Source: Candidatus Methylomirabilota bacterium
GTDB lineage: Bacteria > Methylomirabilota > Methylomirabilia > Methylomirabilales > Methylomirabilaceae
Reading direction: 5' to 3'
Assembly: GCA_028870115.1 (NCBI GenBank)
Contig: JAGWQH010000047.1
Span: forward strand, 1 to 60,370
Length of the DNA stretch: 60,370 nucleotides
Shown here: in pieces, positions 26,476 to 35,972 of the stretch
How the letters are laid out: each line of letters begins with the position of its first letter
Numbering within the stretch: the stretch's first letter is position 1
Made by a program: the position numbers and the translations under genes
The notes under the pieces: model-generated
The model's database searches: none
The model's input: only the letters and a program-made list of their open reading frames with translations
Told to the model about the DNA's origin: nothing

Positions 26476-26577
26476 GTCGCCGGGATAAATCACGGGCCCG
26501 GCGATCCCCTTTACGAGGCCAACCCGCAAGGCGAGCCTCGTCCACGTCGGATACGCACTTCGAATACAGGTGGTGAG

Positions 26578-26937
26578 ATGGCAGCAGATTATGCAATTGT
26601 CGGCATCTTTCTGATTGTTGGGCTGCTGTTCGTTGTGGTGAATGTCGACGTCGTCTCCCGACTGCTGCGCCCCACTAACCCCGAGCCGGAAAAGTTGACC
26701 ACGTACGAGTGCGGCGAAGACCCGGTCGGCGCCTCCTGGATCCGTGTTCACGTCCGGTACTACCTGTACGCCCTGGTCTACGTGATCTTCGCGGTGGAGA
26801 CGATCTATCTGCTGCCTTGGGCAGTCGTCTTCCGGAGGCTGGGGATGTTTGCCTTTGTCGAGATGATGCTCTTTATCGCCATTCTGCTGATAGGTTTCGC
26901 CTATGCCTGGCGCAAGGGCGCCCTGGAGTGGGTCTGA
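26578..26937 (+). CDS. nuoA: complex I subunit A, first copy
   Basis: A 119-residue NuoA with three membrane helices. The conserved loop cysteine is present in YECGEDPVG (C45). The second-helix motif reads FAVETIYLLPW (71-81) where NuoA normally has F-D-x-E: aspartate is replaced by A72 while E74 is kept. First gene of a nine-gene cluster; it overlaps nuoC by one base, so no nuoB lies between them. Confidence 0.95.
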   Translation: MAADYAIVGIFLIVGLLFVVVNVDVVSRLLRPTNPEPEKLTTYECGEDPVGASWIRVHVRYYLYALVYVIFAVETIYLLPWAVVFRRLGMFAFVEMMLFIAILLIGFAYAWRKGALEWV

Positions 26938-27401
26938 TGACGCCGGACGAGGTCATTGAAGCCATCAAGTCACAGTTCGGTGATGCCGTCAAGGCGTCAG
27001 AGGTCAAGGGTGTCGAGGCCCGAATGGATATCCGTCTCGAGAAAGGCTACGAGATCCTCACCGCACTTAAGGGGATAGGGTTCGACTATCTGAACTGCCT
27101 GAGCGCTGTGGATAGGATTGCAAGCGGCGAGCTCGAGGTGGTCTATAACCTCTCCTCCCTGTCGCTGCCGACGAAGGTCCTGGTAAGGGTACGGGTTCCG
27201 CGGGAGGATCCGATTATCCGGAGCGTGGTGTCGCTGTGGGGTACGGCAGACTGGCATGAACGGGAGGCCTTCGACATGATGGGGATCCGCTTCGATGGTC
27301 ATCCTGACCTTCGACGGATCCTGACTTCTGAAGACTGGGTAGGGTATCCGTTGCGCAAGGACTATCAGGACGAACGGCTGGTTCCGTACGAGCCGGTGTA
27401 G
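26937..27401 (+). CDS. nuoC: complex I subunit C, first copy
   Basis: A 154-residue NuoC (30-kDa subunit). GTADWHEREAFDMMGIRF and HPDLRRIL, then GYPLRKDY, are the family signature. ATG 26937 overlaps the nuoA stop (TGATG). It is part of the peripheral arm that holds NuoD. nuoD follows by 25 bp. Confidence 0.95.
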   Translation: MTPDEVIEAIKSQFGDAVKASEVKGVEARMDIRLEKGYEILTALKGIGFDYLNCLSAVDRIASGELEVVYNLSSLSLPTKVLVRVRVPREDPIIRSVVSLWGTADWHEREAFDMMGIRFDGHPDLRRILTSEDWVGYPLRKDYQDERLVPYEPV

Positions 27402-27426
27402 TGATCGGTTCCGTTGAGGCAGGCAG

Positions 27427-28560
27427 ATGAATCCGCACGAGATTGAGATCGCTGGGCGCACCCAGGAGACGATGGAGGAGTTCTATGTCAACATGGGTCC
27501 GCAGCATCCCAGCACGCACGGCGTGCTTCGCCTTTTGTTGAAGCTGGATGGCGAGGTCGTGACCGAGATCATCCCGTACATCGGCTACCTCCACCGCTGC
27601 CATGAAAAGATCGGCGAGAACCGCATCTATACCCAGATCATTCCGTACACCGATCGGCTGGACTATCTCGCATCGATGTATAACAATTTCGGCTTCGTGT
27701 TGACGGTGGAACGGCTCCTCGGGGTGACTGTACCGGAGCGGGCCGAGTATATGCGAGTGATTCTGGGAGAGTTGCAACGAATCGCCAGCCATCTGATCTG
27801 GTTGGGGACCTTCGGCCTCGATCTGGGCAACTTCACCATTTTTATGTACTGCTTCCGGGAGCGGGAAAAGATCCTGGACCTGTTCGAATCAGTCTGCGGT
27901 CAGCGGCTGAATTACGCGTTCTACCGGATCGGCGGGATGCCGCTGGACTTCCCTGATTCCTTCGTGCCCGACTGCAAGGCGTTTCTGGAATGGTTCAAGC
28001 CGCGCCTGCCGGAGTACGATGCGGTGATGACCGACAACATCATCTTCCAAAAGCGGGTGCAGGGCCTCGGGAAACTCGACGCTAAGACCGCCATCAACTA
28101 CGCCATCAGCGGGCCGATGCTCCGCGCCTCCGGGATCAAGTGGGATCTGCGCCGGAACGATCCATACTCTATCTATGATCGCTTTAAATTCGACATCCCG
28201 GTGGGAACCTCCGGCGACGTCTGGGACCGATATATGGTCAGGCGCATCGAGATAGAAGAGAGTGTGAAGATCGTTGAGCAAGCCCTCCAGGGGCTGCCGT
28301 CCGGCGAGATCATGGCGAAGATGCCGAAGAAGCTGAAGCCGCCTGCCGGAGACATCTACTCCAGGGTGGAGTCGCCCAGGGGCGAGTTGGGGTTCTATAT
28401 CGTATCCGACGGCTCCGAGAAACCGTACCGGTACAAGGTCCGCTCTCCGACCTTTGTTAACCTGAGCATACTTCCCCTAATCGGTACAGGCTACCTTGTT
28501 GCTGATCTCGTGGCCATTCTGGGGAGCATCGACATCGTGCTGGGCGAAGTGGATCGCTAG
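27427..28560 (+). CDS. nuoD: complex I subunit D, first copy
   Basis: A 377-residue NuoD (49-kDa subunit), which lines the quinone site. [21 protein letters not shown] gives the quinone-contacting histidine loop (in two parts), followed by GYLHRCHEKIGE and, at the end, VLGEVDR. Normal length. Without NuoB and NuoI from elsewhere this arm could not pass electrons. Confidence 0.96.
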   Translation: MNPHEIEIAGRTQETMEEFYVNMGPQHPSTHGVLRLLLKLDGEVVTEIIPYIGYLHRCHEKIGENRIYTQIIPYTDRLDYLASMYNNFGFVLTVERLLGVTVPERAEYMRVILGELQRIASHLIWLGTFGLDLGNFTIFMYCFREREKILDLFESVCGQRLNYAFYRIGGMPLDFPDSFVPDCKAFLEWFKPRLPEYDAVMTDNIIFQKRVQGLGKLDAKTAINYAISGPMLRASGIKWDLRRNDPYSIYDRFKFDIPVGTSGDVWDRYMVRRIEIEESVKIVEQALQGLPSGEIMAKMPKKLKPPAGDIYSRVESPRGELGFYIVSDGSEKPYRYKVRSPTFVNLSILPLIGTGYLVADLVAILGSIDIVLGEVDR

Positions 28561-28569
28561 AAAAGCGGT

Positions 28570-28602
28570 TTTCAGTTTTGAGTTTTCAGTCTCAAAACTA
28601 GA
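28570..28602. repeat. hairpin-forming AT-rich repeat
   Basis: GTTTTGAG-N8-CTCAAAAC-like pairing between nuoD and nuoH. The surrounding 28561-28644 is low-complexity and carries no gene. Confidence 0.5.
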
Positions 28603-28644
28603 AACTAACTACGTAACACTAAACACTCAAAACTTGTCACTTGT

Positions 28645-29667
28645 ATGAGCACAGAAGCATTGATGGAGAGCTTTTACGACATCTTTAGTACTAGGGGGAT
28701 ACCCCTGTTCATTCCCCAGTTGATCGTGATGCTGGCGGTGGCCACTGCTGTGCTCATTTTCACTGCCGTCTCCGTCATGTTTATGGTCTGGTGGGAGCGG
28801 AAGATCAGCGCCCACATCCAGGTCCGCTTTGGGCCGATGCGGGTTGGCGGCTGGCACGGCTGGGCCCAGAGCATCGCCGACGGGATCAAGCTCCTCATTA
28901 AGGAGGATATCGTCCCGGCGGGGGCCGACCGGTTGGTGTTTGCCCTGGCGCCGATGGTGGTCTTTGCGGCCTCGCTCGCCGCGTTTGTCATCATCCCGTT
29001 CGGTCCGGGCCTCATCGCCGGCGACCTGAATATCGGCGTGCTCTTCTACATTTCGATCTCCTCTCTGACGGTCGTGGGGATCATTATGGCCGGCTGGAGC
29101 TCAAATAATAAGTATTCGGTCTTGGGCGCCCTCCGCTCGGCGGCGCAGGCGGTCAGCTACGAGATCCCCCTCGTGGTCTCGGTCATTGGGGTCATCATGA
29201 CGGTCGGCTCTATGAGTATGGTCCGGATTGTGGAGGCACAGCAACAGATCTGGTTTGTGGTTCCGCAATTGCTCGGCTTCCTCATCTATTTGACCGCGTC
29301 GATTGCCGAGTGCAACCGGTTGCCGTTTGATATCCCGGAGGCCGAGTCGGAACTGGTGGCCGGCTTTCATGTTGAGTACAGCGGGATGCGGTTCGCCATC
29401 TTCTTCCTGGCGGAGTACGCTAATATGTTCGTCGTCTCGGCCATCGCCACCACGTTATTTCTCGGCGGATGGCACGGGCCGTTACTGCCGGGATGGCTCT
29501 GGTTCCTTCTGAAGACCTATTTCCTTATCTTCGTAATGATGTGGCTGCGCTGGACGCTGGCCAGACTGCGGGTCGATCAACTCATGAATCTTGGGTGGAA
29601 GTTCTTACTGCCGCTGGCCTTTTTGAATATGGGGATTACCGGATTGATCCTGGTGCTGCGAGGGTAG
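28645..29667 (+). CDS. nuoH: complex I subunit H, first copy
   Basis: A 340-residue NuoH with about eight helices. WWERKISAHIQVRFGPMRVG in two parts and AECNRLPFDIPEAESELVAG are the quinone-chamber signatures with the conserved glutamates. It links NuoD to the membrane arm. Starts at ATG 28645. Confidence 0.96.
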   Translation: MSTEALMESFYDIFSTRGIPLFIPQLIVMLAVATAVLIFTAVSVMFMVWWERKISAHIQVRFGPMRVGGWHGWAQSIADGIKLLIKEDIVPAGADRLVFALAPMVVFAASLAAFVIIPFGPGLIAGDLNIGVLFYISISSLTVVGIIMAGWSSNNKYSVLGALRSAAQAVSYEIPLVVSVIGVIMTVGSMSMVRIVEAQQQIWFVVPQLLGFLIYLTASIAECNRLPFDIPEAESELVAGFHVEYSGMRFAIFFLAEYANMFVVSAIATTLFLGGWHGPLLPGWLWFLLKTYFLIFVMMWLRWTLARLRVDQLMNLGWKFLLPLAFLNMGITGLILVLRG

Positions 29668-29676
29668 CATGGTGGA

Positions 29677-30189
29677 GTGGCGCTCGTGACTGTGACTTAC
29701 GTCGTATTCTTATTGATGGCGGCCTTCACCGTGGGAGCCTCCCTTCTGGTGGTCCTGGCCAAAAATATCGTACATTGCGCCATCGCGCTGGTCTTTGCGT
29801 TCTTCGGCGTGGCCGCGCTGTTCGTCCTGCTCGATGCCGAATTTCTGGCAGCCGCGCAGGTGCTGCTGTACGTGGGGGGGATCACCATCCTCCTGCTGTT
29901 CGCTATCATGTTGACCAGCCGGATCTCGGCGAGAGGGGTCAAGATCATGAACGAACAGGTAGGGATCAGCGCGGTGGTGGTCCTCGCGATCGTCGGGCTC
30001 TTGGCCTACGCTAACCTGAAGGGCTTTTCCGCCCTGGTGCCGCCTCTGACGATGCCGGATAATACCGCCTCGATCGGAAAGCTCCTGCTGACTACCTACG
30101 TCTTGCCGTTTGAGGTGGTATCGCTCCTCCTTCTGGCGGCCATGGTGGGCGCAATCATTCTGGCTCGACGCGAGCGGGAGAAGGACTGA
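29677..30189 (+). CDS. nuoJ: complex I subunit J, first copy
   Basis: A 170-residue NuoJ. AKNIVHCAIALVFAFFGVAAL at the second helix and QVLLYVGGITILLLFAIML with the pi-bulge region of the third helix are typical. Start is GTG 29677 or GTG 29686; the second has the better ribosome spacing. Nine bases after nuoH. Confidence 0.93.
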   Translation: MALVTVTYVVFLLMAAFTVGASLLVVLAKNIVHCAIALVFAFFGVAALFVLLDAEFLAAAQVLLYVGGITILLLFAIMLTSRISARGVKIMNEQVGISAVVVLAIVGLLAYANLKGFSALVPPLTMPDNTASIGKLLLTTYVLPFEVVSLLLLAAMVGAIILARREREKD

Positions 30190-30192
30190 CGG

Positions 30193-30501
30193 ATGGTGCC
30201 ACTTTCGTACTACCTGATCCTCAGCACGCTCATGTTCGGCATCGGGATGTTCGGGGCCCTGACCCGCCGCAATGCCATCGGGATTCTCATGGCGCTAGAG
30301 TTGATGTTCAACGCGGTCAACCTGAATTTTGTAGCATTCTCCAGGTATCTACCCCAGCCGCTGCTCCAGGGGCAGATCTTTGCCATCTTTGTCATTACCG
30401 TGGCGGCGGCAGAGGCCGCGGTGGGACTGGCGATTGTCCTCGGACTGTACCGGAACTTTCAGACGATCAACGTCGACGAAATCAACCTGATGAAATGGTA
30501 A
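30193..30501 (+). CDS. nuoK: complex I subunit K, first copy
   Basis: A 102-residue NuoK with three helices. [20 protein letters not shown] carries the first conserved membrane glutamate, [15 protein letters not shown] the second. Ends VDEINLMKW, a common NuoK tail. Three bases after nuoJ. Confidence 0.95.
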   Translation: MVPLSYYLILSTLMFGIGMFGALTRRNAIGILMALELMFNAVNLNFVAFSRYLPQPLLQGQIFAIFVITVAAAEAAVGLAIVLGLYRNFQTINVDEINLMKW

Positions 30502-30508
30502 TACCATC

Positions 30509-32473
30509 ATGAAACTTGTTGCGCTTGTGCCACTCCTGCCGCTGATCGGGGTCCTGATCAACGGATTGTTCGGCGCCTGGATCAAGGAGCGCGCCCATCT
30601 GATCGCGGTCCCCGCCGCAGGGCTGTCATGTCTGGTGGCGTTTGTCGTCTTCTTTCAGACGCTGGGTGGCGCGACACTCGATTGGGACGTCTATTCGTGG
30701 CTGAAGGTCGGAGACCTCAAGGTGCCGATCGGGTTCCTGGTCGACCCGCTCTCGACCGTTATGATGCTGGTGGTCACCTTCGTCGGGTTCCTCATCCATG
30801 TCTACTCGATCGGCTATATGCACGGTGATCGGGGCTACGCTCGCTTCTTTACCTATCTCAATCTGTTCATGTTCTCCATGCTGATGCTGGTTCTCGCCAA
30901 TAACTACCTCCTGATGTTTCTGGGGTGGGAGGGGGTTGGGCTCTGCTCGTATTTACTGATAGGCTTCTGGTATGAGAAAAAATCGGCTGCGGATGCCGGT
31001 AAGAAGGCGTTTGTCGTCAACCGGATCGGGGATGCCGGGTTCATACTCGGGCTCTTCCTCATCTGGACCACCTTCGGATCGTTGAAATATACTGAAGTGT
31101 TTGCGGCCGTCAATCCCGCTCTGGGCGCCGGGATCTACACCGCCATCACGCTGCTCCTGTTCGTGGGCGCGACAGGCAAGTCGGCCCAGCTCCCGCTCTA
31201 TGTCTGGCTCCCCGACGCCATGGAGGGGCCCACACCGGTCTCGGCGTTGATCCATGCCGCCACGATGGTGACGGCGGGTGTGTATATGGTAGCCAGATCG
31301 AACGCCCTCTTCAATCTGGCCCCGTTCAGCCTCGAAGTGGTGGCCTGGGTCGGCGCGCTGACGGCGGTCTTCTCGGCCACAATCGCGCTGGTTCAGAACG
31401 ACATCAAGCGGGTTGTGGCCTACTCCACAATCTCGCAACTCGGCTATATGTTTCTCGGCGCTGGAGCGGGCGCCTACCCGTCCGCCGTGTTTCACCTTGG
31501 CACTCACGCTTTTTTCAAGGCGCTTCTGTTTCTTGGTTGCGGTTCGGTCATTCACTCATTGCATGGCGAGCAGGACATGAGAAAGATGGGCGGACTGCGG
31601 AAGGCGATGCCGATTACAACCTGGACCTTTCTGCTGGCCTCGCTGGCGAACGCCGGGATCTTTCCCCTGGCAGGTTTCTGGTCCAAGGATGAAATCCTGT
31701 TCAACGTCTTCGAACGTGGGCTGACGATCCCCTGGCTCCTGGGACTGATCGGCGCGTTTCTCACGGCCTTCTATATGTTCAGGCTCTTTTTCCAGGTCTT
31801 CACAGGGCATTTTCGCGGCGACCACCATACTGCCCATCACCTGCACGAATCGCCGCCGAACATGGCGTACCCCCTGCTGGTGCTCGGCGTTCTTTCGGTG
31901 ATTGCGGGACTGGCGTTCGGATTCCCCCCAGACCACGGGCTGTACCATCGCTTCGTTGCGCCGATCTTTGAAGTTGCTCACGAATCGGAAGCGGCCACAG
32001 AGCATGCGGCTGGCGCGTCGGAAGTCGTGATGGCCGCGGTGTCTCTCGCCGTTGCGCTGCTCGGGATCGGCCTTGCCTATCTGTTCTATGTCAAACGGCC
32101 GGATTTGCCGGCGGCACTGGCCGATAAGGCACAAGGTCTACACAGTCTGCTGCTGAACAAGTATTGGGTAGACGAGCTGTATCAGGCAATCTTCATCGAT
32201 TTCGGCAAGGCCTTCTGTCGCTTCCTGTGGGGGGTTGATGCCCGGGTTGTGGACGGCGCAGTCAACGGCAGTAGCTGGCTTACCATGCGCTTGAGTGTGA
32301 TCTCGTCCTGGAACGACATGAAGATTGTCGATGGTCTGGTCAATGCTATCGCCGATCTGATCCAGGGCGGAAGCGGAACTCTCCGGCGGCTGCAGACGGG
32401 GGCCATCCAGAACTATATTCTGGCTATGGCGCTGGGTATTGTTGGTATGGTGGTATTCTATCTGTTTCTCTAA
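30509..32473 (+). CDS. nuoL: complex I subunit L, first copy
   Basis: A 654-residue NuoL. FLGWEGVGLCSYLLIGFW has the channel glutamate; GKSAQLPLYVWLPDAMEGPT and SALIHAATMVTAGVYMVAR are the next signatures. The C-terminal 150 residues form the lateral helix with KYWVDELYQAIF. Distal proton channel. Confidence 0.96.
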   Translation: MKLVALVPLLPLIGVLINGLFGAWIKERAHLIAVPAAGLSCLVAFVVFFQTLGGATLDWDVYSWLKVGDLKVPIGFLVDPLSTVMMLVVTFVGFLIHVYSIGYMHGDRGYARFFTYLNLFMFSMLMLVLANNYLLMFLGWEGVGLCSYLLIGFWYEKKSAADAGKKAFVVNRIGDAGFILGLFLIWTTFGSLKYTEVFAAVNPALGAGIYTAITLLLFVGATGKSAQLPLYVWLPDAMEGPTPVSALIHAATMVTAGVYMVARSNALFNLAPFSLEVVAWVGALTAVFSATIALVQNDIKRVVAYSTISQLGYMFLGAGAGAYPSAVFHLGTHAFFKALLFLGCGSVIHSLHGEQDMRKMGGLRKAMPITTWTFLLASLANAGIFPLAGFWSKDEILFNVFERGLTIPWLLGLIGAFLTAFYMFRLFFQVFTGHFRGDHHTAHHLHESPPNMAYPLLVLGVLSVIAGLAFGFPPDHGLYHRFVAPIFEVAHESEAATEHAAGASEVVMAAVSLAVALLGIGLAYLFYVKRPDLPAALADKAQGLHSLLLNKYWVDELYQAIFIDFGKAFCRFLWGVDARVVDGAVNGSSWLTMRLSVISSWNDMKIVDGLVNAIADLIQGGSGTLRRLQTGAIQNYILAMALGIVGMVVFYLFL

Positions 32474-32525
32474 TTCTCCAAGAGGCTCTATTACACACGC
32501 AATAATGGGCGTCATTGTGCTTTGA

Positions 32526-32632
32526 AAGGCCCCTCACCTTTATCCTCTCCCCGGATACCCTCTGGGTACGGAGAGGCGGCTTTCTTGTTGCCCCTCACCC
32601 CCTTTTTGGGGGGAAAGGGCGAGGGTGAGGGA
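32526..32632. repeat. palindromic repeats between nuoL and nuoM
   Basis: CCTCTCC pairs with GGAGAGG (32544-32576). CCCCTCACCC pairs with GGGTGAGG (32591-32632). These fill most of the 231-bp gap 32474-32704, the largest gap inside the first nuo cluster. Confidence 0.7.
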
Positions 32633-32704
32633 GGACTTCCTGGGCAATGGCGGTGTAACGGTTAGTACAATGGCCAGGGTACCGACAGGAGGACTATTTC
32701 ATAA

Positions 32705-34396
32705 ATGAATGTTCTTGGGTTTCCGATCTTGTCGCTGATGACGTACCTGCCCCTCGCCGGGGTGGTCGTAATCTCGCTGCTTCCGAAGGAGTCGAAAAAC
32801 GGCGTTCGCTGGACCGCCCTGGCTTTCACGGTAGCCAGCCTCCTGGTGTCTTTGTGGCTCCCCGCTTTCTTTGACTCGACGACTGCCGAGATGCAGTTTG
32901 TCGAGAAGGTCTCATGGATTCCGTCGATTGGTGTGACCTATTTTCTCGGGCTCGATGGGATCACCTTGTGGCTTACCTTGCTGACCACTTTCCTCTCCGT
33001 CATCACCGTCATCTGCTCGTGGGAATCGGTGAGCATGCGGTTGAAGGAGTATTACGCCTTTCTTCTGATGCTGGAGACCGGTATGCTCGGGGTCTTTTTC
33101 TCCATGGACTTCTTTCTCTTCTATATCTTTTGGGAAGTGATGCTGGTCCCGATGTATTTCCTGATCGGCATCTGGGGAAGCGACCGCCGCCTCTACTCGG
33201 CCATCAAGTTCTTTTTGTATACGCTGTTCGGCGGCGTCATCATGCTGCTGGGGATCCTGTCCGTCTACTTTTATCACGGTGCCCAGACGGGAACCTATAC
33301 GTTTGATATTTTTGAGTTGATGAAGCTGTCGTATCCATCTACACCTGTCTTCACACTGCTGGGTGTTCCGCTATCGTTTCAGGATCTGGTCTGGCTGGCC
33401 TTCTTTTTGGGCTTCGCCATCAAGGTCCCGATGTTTCCTTTCCATACGTGGCTGCCTGACGCGCACACCGATGCGCCGACGGCCGGCAGCGTGATTCTGG
33501 CCGGTGTCCTCCTGAAGATGGGGACGTACGGTTTCATCCGGTTCAATCTGCCGATGCTTCCGGAGGCCACCCAGCACTTCGTTCCGATGATTATGATCCT
33601 GTCGATCATCGCGATCATTTACGGCGCGTTGGTCTGTATGGTCCAGACCGACATGAAGCGGCTGATCGCCTACAGCTCCGTCAGCCACATGGGATTTGTG
33701 ATGTTGGGTATGTTTGCCCTGAATTCCCAAGGGGTCCAGGGCAGTATTATCCAGATGATTAACCACGGCCTCTCGACCGGCGCCCTCTTCCTAATCGTGG
33801 GTCTGATCTATGATCGCCGACATACGAGGCAGATCTCGGAGTTTGGGGGCCTGTCCAAGCAGATGCCGGTCTACTCTACCCTGTTCGCGATCATCATGTT
33901 TTCTTCGATGGGGCTCCCCGGACTGAACGGCTTCATCGGTGAGTTTTTGATTCTCGTCGGCGCCTTCAAAGTCAATTATGTCTGGGCGGCCTTTGCCGTG
34001 ACAGGAATTGTGCTCGGCGCAGCCTATATGCTCTGGCTATACCAGCGGACTATGTTTGGGGCGCTGGAGAACCCGAAGAATGCGGATCTTGCTGACCTGA
34101 GCGCCAGAGAGATTAGCACCCTTGTGCCGATCGTGATTATGTGTTTCTGGATCGGTCTCTACCCCTCCCCCTTCCTGAGCCGGACAGAGGCGTCGGTCAA
34201 TTATGTCCTGGCGCGGGTCCATAAACAGCAGGCCGTTGCCGAGCCGTACCTGAGTGATTCGACACAGCCCGCCACAGGCCAGATTGAAGCCGGTCATGGG
34301 TCGGGTCAAAGGGGAGCTGTTGTCTTGCCGGTTCGGGCGCCTGTCTCTGCCCATGCCGAAGAGCCTGTCCTGAGCTCCGTCAAAGGGTCCAGATGA
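32705..34396 (+). CDS. nuoM: complex I subunit M, first copy, with unusual C-terminal tail
   Basis: A 563-residue NuoM. FLFYIFWEVMLVPMYFLIG holds the channel glutamate; GFAIKVPMFPFHTWLPDAHT is the lysine-bearing helix. Residues after about 505 form a hydrophilic tail with no family match; its end, EEPVLSSVKGSR, is encoded by DNA like a common dispersed repeat (CCTGTCCTGAGC). The tail was probably gained by repeat insertion. Stop overlaps nuoN as ATGA. Confidence 0.95.
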   Translation: MNVLGFPILSLMTYLPLAGVVVISLLPKESKNGVRWTALAFTVASLLVSLWLPAFFDSTTAEMQFVEKVSWIPSIGVTYFLGLDGITLWLTLLTTFLSVITVICSWESVSMRLKEYYAFLLMLETGMLGVFFSMDFFLFYIFWEVMLVPMYFLIGIWGSDRRLYSAIKFFLYTLFGGVIMLLGILSVYFYHGAQTGTYTFDIFELMKLSYPSTPVFTLLGVPLSFQDLVWLAFFLGFAIKVPMFPFHTWLPDAHTDAPTAGSVILAGVLLKMGTYGFIRFNLPMLPEATQHFVPMIMILSIIAIIYGALVCMVQTDMKRLIAYSSVSHMGFVMLGMFALNSQGVQGSIIQMINHGLSTGALFLIVGLIYDRRHTRQISEFGGLSKQMPVYSTLFAIIMFSSMGLPGLNGFIGEFLILVGAFKVNYVWAAFAVTGIVLGAAYMLWLYQRTMFGALENPKNADLADLSAREISTLVPIVIMCFWIGLYPSPFLSRTEASVNYVLARVHKQQAVAEPYLSDSTQPATGQIEAGHGSGQRGAVVLPVRAPVSAHAEEPVLSSVKGSR

Positions 34397-35844
34397 CTCA
34401 AGTATTCAACATGACCGATCTCTCCACGACCTCCCCAGAGGTGATCCTGAGCCTGGTGGCCATGACGATCCTTATGCTCGATTTCATTGCTCCGAAGGGC
34501 GGACGAGACTGGCTGGGATATCTGAGTATCCTTGGCGTCCTTGGCACCTTCATGATCCTGATCCGCCAATGGGGCGTCACGCAGCCCGCCTTCAGCGGGC
34601 AATACGTCAGTGATCCGTTCGCGTTCTTCTTCAAGATCGTCTTTCTGATCTCTGCCGCGCTGATCCTGCTGATGTCGATCGGCTACCTGAAGAGCGAACG
34701 GATTGATAAAGGCGAGTTCTACCCTCTGATCCTTTTCGCCACACTCGGCATGATGTTGATGGTTAGCGCTGTAGACCTCCTGATCCTGTACGTCGGCCTG
34801 GAGATGATGTCGATCTCTATTTATATTCTGGCCGGGTTTTTGAAGCGGGAGCGACGCAGCAGCGAGGCCGCGCTCAAGTACCTGCTGATGGGAGGGTTTT
34901 CCTCTGCGATTATGTTGTACGGCATTGTGATGCTGTATGGCCTGACCGGCACCATCGGCCTGAGAGAGATTGCCTCAACGATCTCCGGGGACACACTCTC
35001 GAATCCGGCGCTCATCCTGGGCATGGTGATGCTGGTGGCCGGCTTCGGGTTCAAGATTGCGGCGGTTCCGTTCCACATGTATATTCCTGACGTGTATGAA
35101 GGGGCCCCGACCCCTGTGGCGGCTCTCCTGTCGGCGGCTTCAGAGGTTGCCGGTCTCGCCATTCTCCTGCGAGTCTTTCTGGTAGTGTTTCCGGGCCTAC
35201 AGGATCGCTGGACGCTGCTCTTTTACGTCCTGTCGTTGCTCACGATGACGGTCGGAAATGTTGTGGCGATAGCGCAGAGTAATATCAAGCGGATGCTGGC
35301 CTACAGCTCCATCGCCCACATCGGCTACCTGCTGATCGGGTTGGTAGCGGGACGGGAGCTGGGGATCTCAGCCGTACTGCTGTATACCCTGATCTACGCC
35401 CTGATGACACTGGGCGCTTTTGCCATGGTGATCCTGCTCTGCGCGGGGGAGGTGAAAGGGGAGCGCATTGACGACTTTACCGGTCTGGCGCAGCGAAGCC
35501 CCTTGGCGGCCGCTGCCATGTTGATCTTCCTTCTCTCATTAGCGGGGGTTCCTCCGACCGCGGGCTTTGTCGGAAAGTTCTACCTGTTCGGCGCAGCCAT
35601 CGAACGAGGGTATGTGTGGCTTGCGATCATTGCCGTGATCAATTCAACCATCTCGCTCTTCTATTACATGAAGGTGGTGGTGGCGATGTACATGCGCGAC
35701 CTACCGCCACAGGGCCTGACCTTAAGTCCTTCCAGGCCGTTACGGCTGGCCCTCTTTGTGACCCTGGTGGCCACCCTCGCTATTGGAATCTACCCAGGCC
35801 CTTTCCTGGAGTTGGCTAGGGCCTCGGTCACCGGGCTCTGGTAG
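34393..35844 (+). CDS. nuoN: complex I subunit N, first copy
   Basis: A 483-residue NuoN. YVGLEMMSISIYILAGFLKR has the channel glutamate; GFGFKIAAVPFHMYIPDVYE and the AYSSIAHIGYLLIG segment are typical. Last gene of the first cluster, coupled to nuoM. Confidence 0.96.
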   Translation: MTQVFNMTDLSTTSPEVILSLVAMTILMLDFIAPKGGRDWLGYLSILGVLGTFMILIRQWGVTQPAFSGQYVSDPFAFFFKIVFLISAALILLMSIGYLKSERIDKGEFYPLILFATLGMMLMVSAVDLLILYVGLEMMSISIYILAGFLKRERRSSEAALKYLLMGGFSSAIMLYGIVMLYGLTGTIGLREIASTISGDTLSNPALILGMVMLVAGFGFKIAAVPFHMYIPDVYEGAPTPVAALLSAASEVAGLAILLRVFLVVFPGLQDRWTLLFYVLSLLTMTVGNVVAIAQSNIKRMLAYSSIAHIGYLLIGLVAGRELGISAVLLYTLIYALMTLGAFAMVILLCAGEVKGERIDDFTGLAQRSPLAAAAMLIFLLSLAGVPPTAGFVGKFYLFGAAIERGYVWLAIIAVINSTISLFYYMKVVVAMYMRDLPPQGLTLSPSRPLRLALFVTLVATLAIGIYPGPFLELARASVTGLW

Positions 35845-35912
35845 CATTCAGGAGACCAGCGCCTTGACAGGGTGGAAGGGGAGGGCTAGAGTACAGTTGA
35901 ATGCAGCAAGAG

Positions 35913-35960
35913 AAAATCCCCCCATCCCCCATTTTATAAAGGGGGACAAGAGGGGGTTTC
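35913..35960. repeat. G/C-rich palindrome, family B
   Basis: AAAATCCCCCCATCCCCC-ATTTTATAA-AGGGGGACAAGAGGGGG, a 47-bp imperfect palindrome (arms CCCCC/GGGGG). Related copies lie at 39443-39490, 42858-42905 and 55804-55853. Lies between nuoN and atpI. Confidence 0.8.
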
Positions 35961-35972
35961 ATCGGCAGGACG

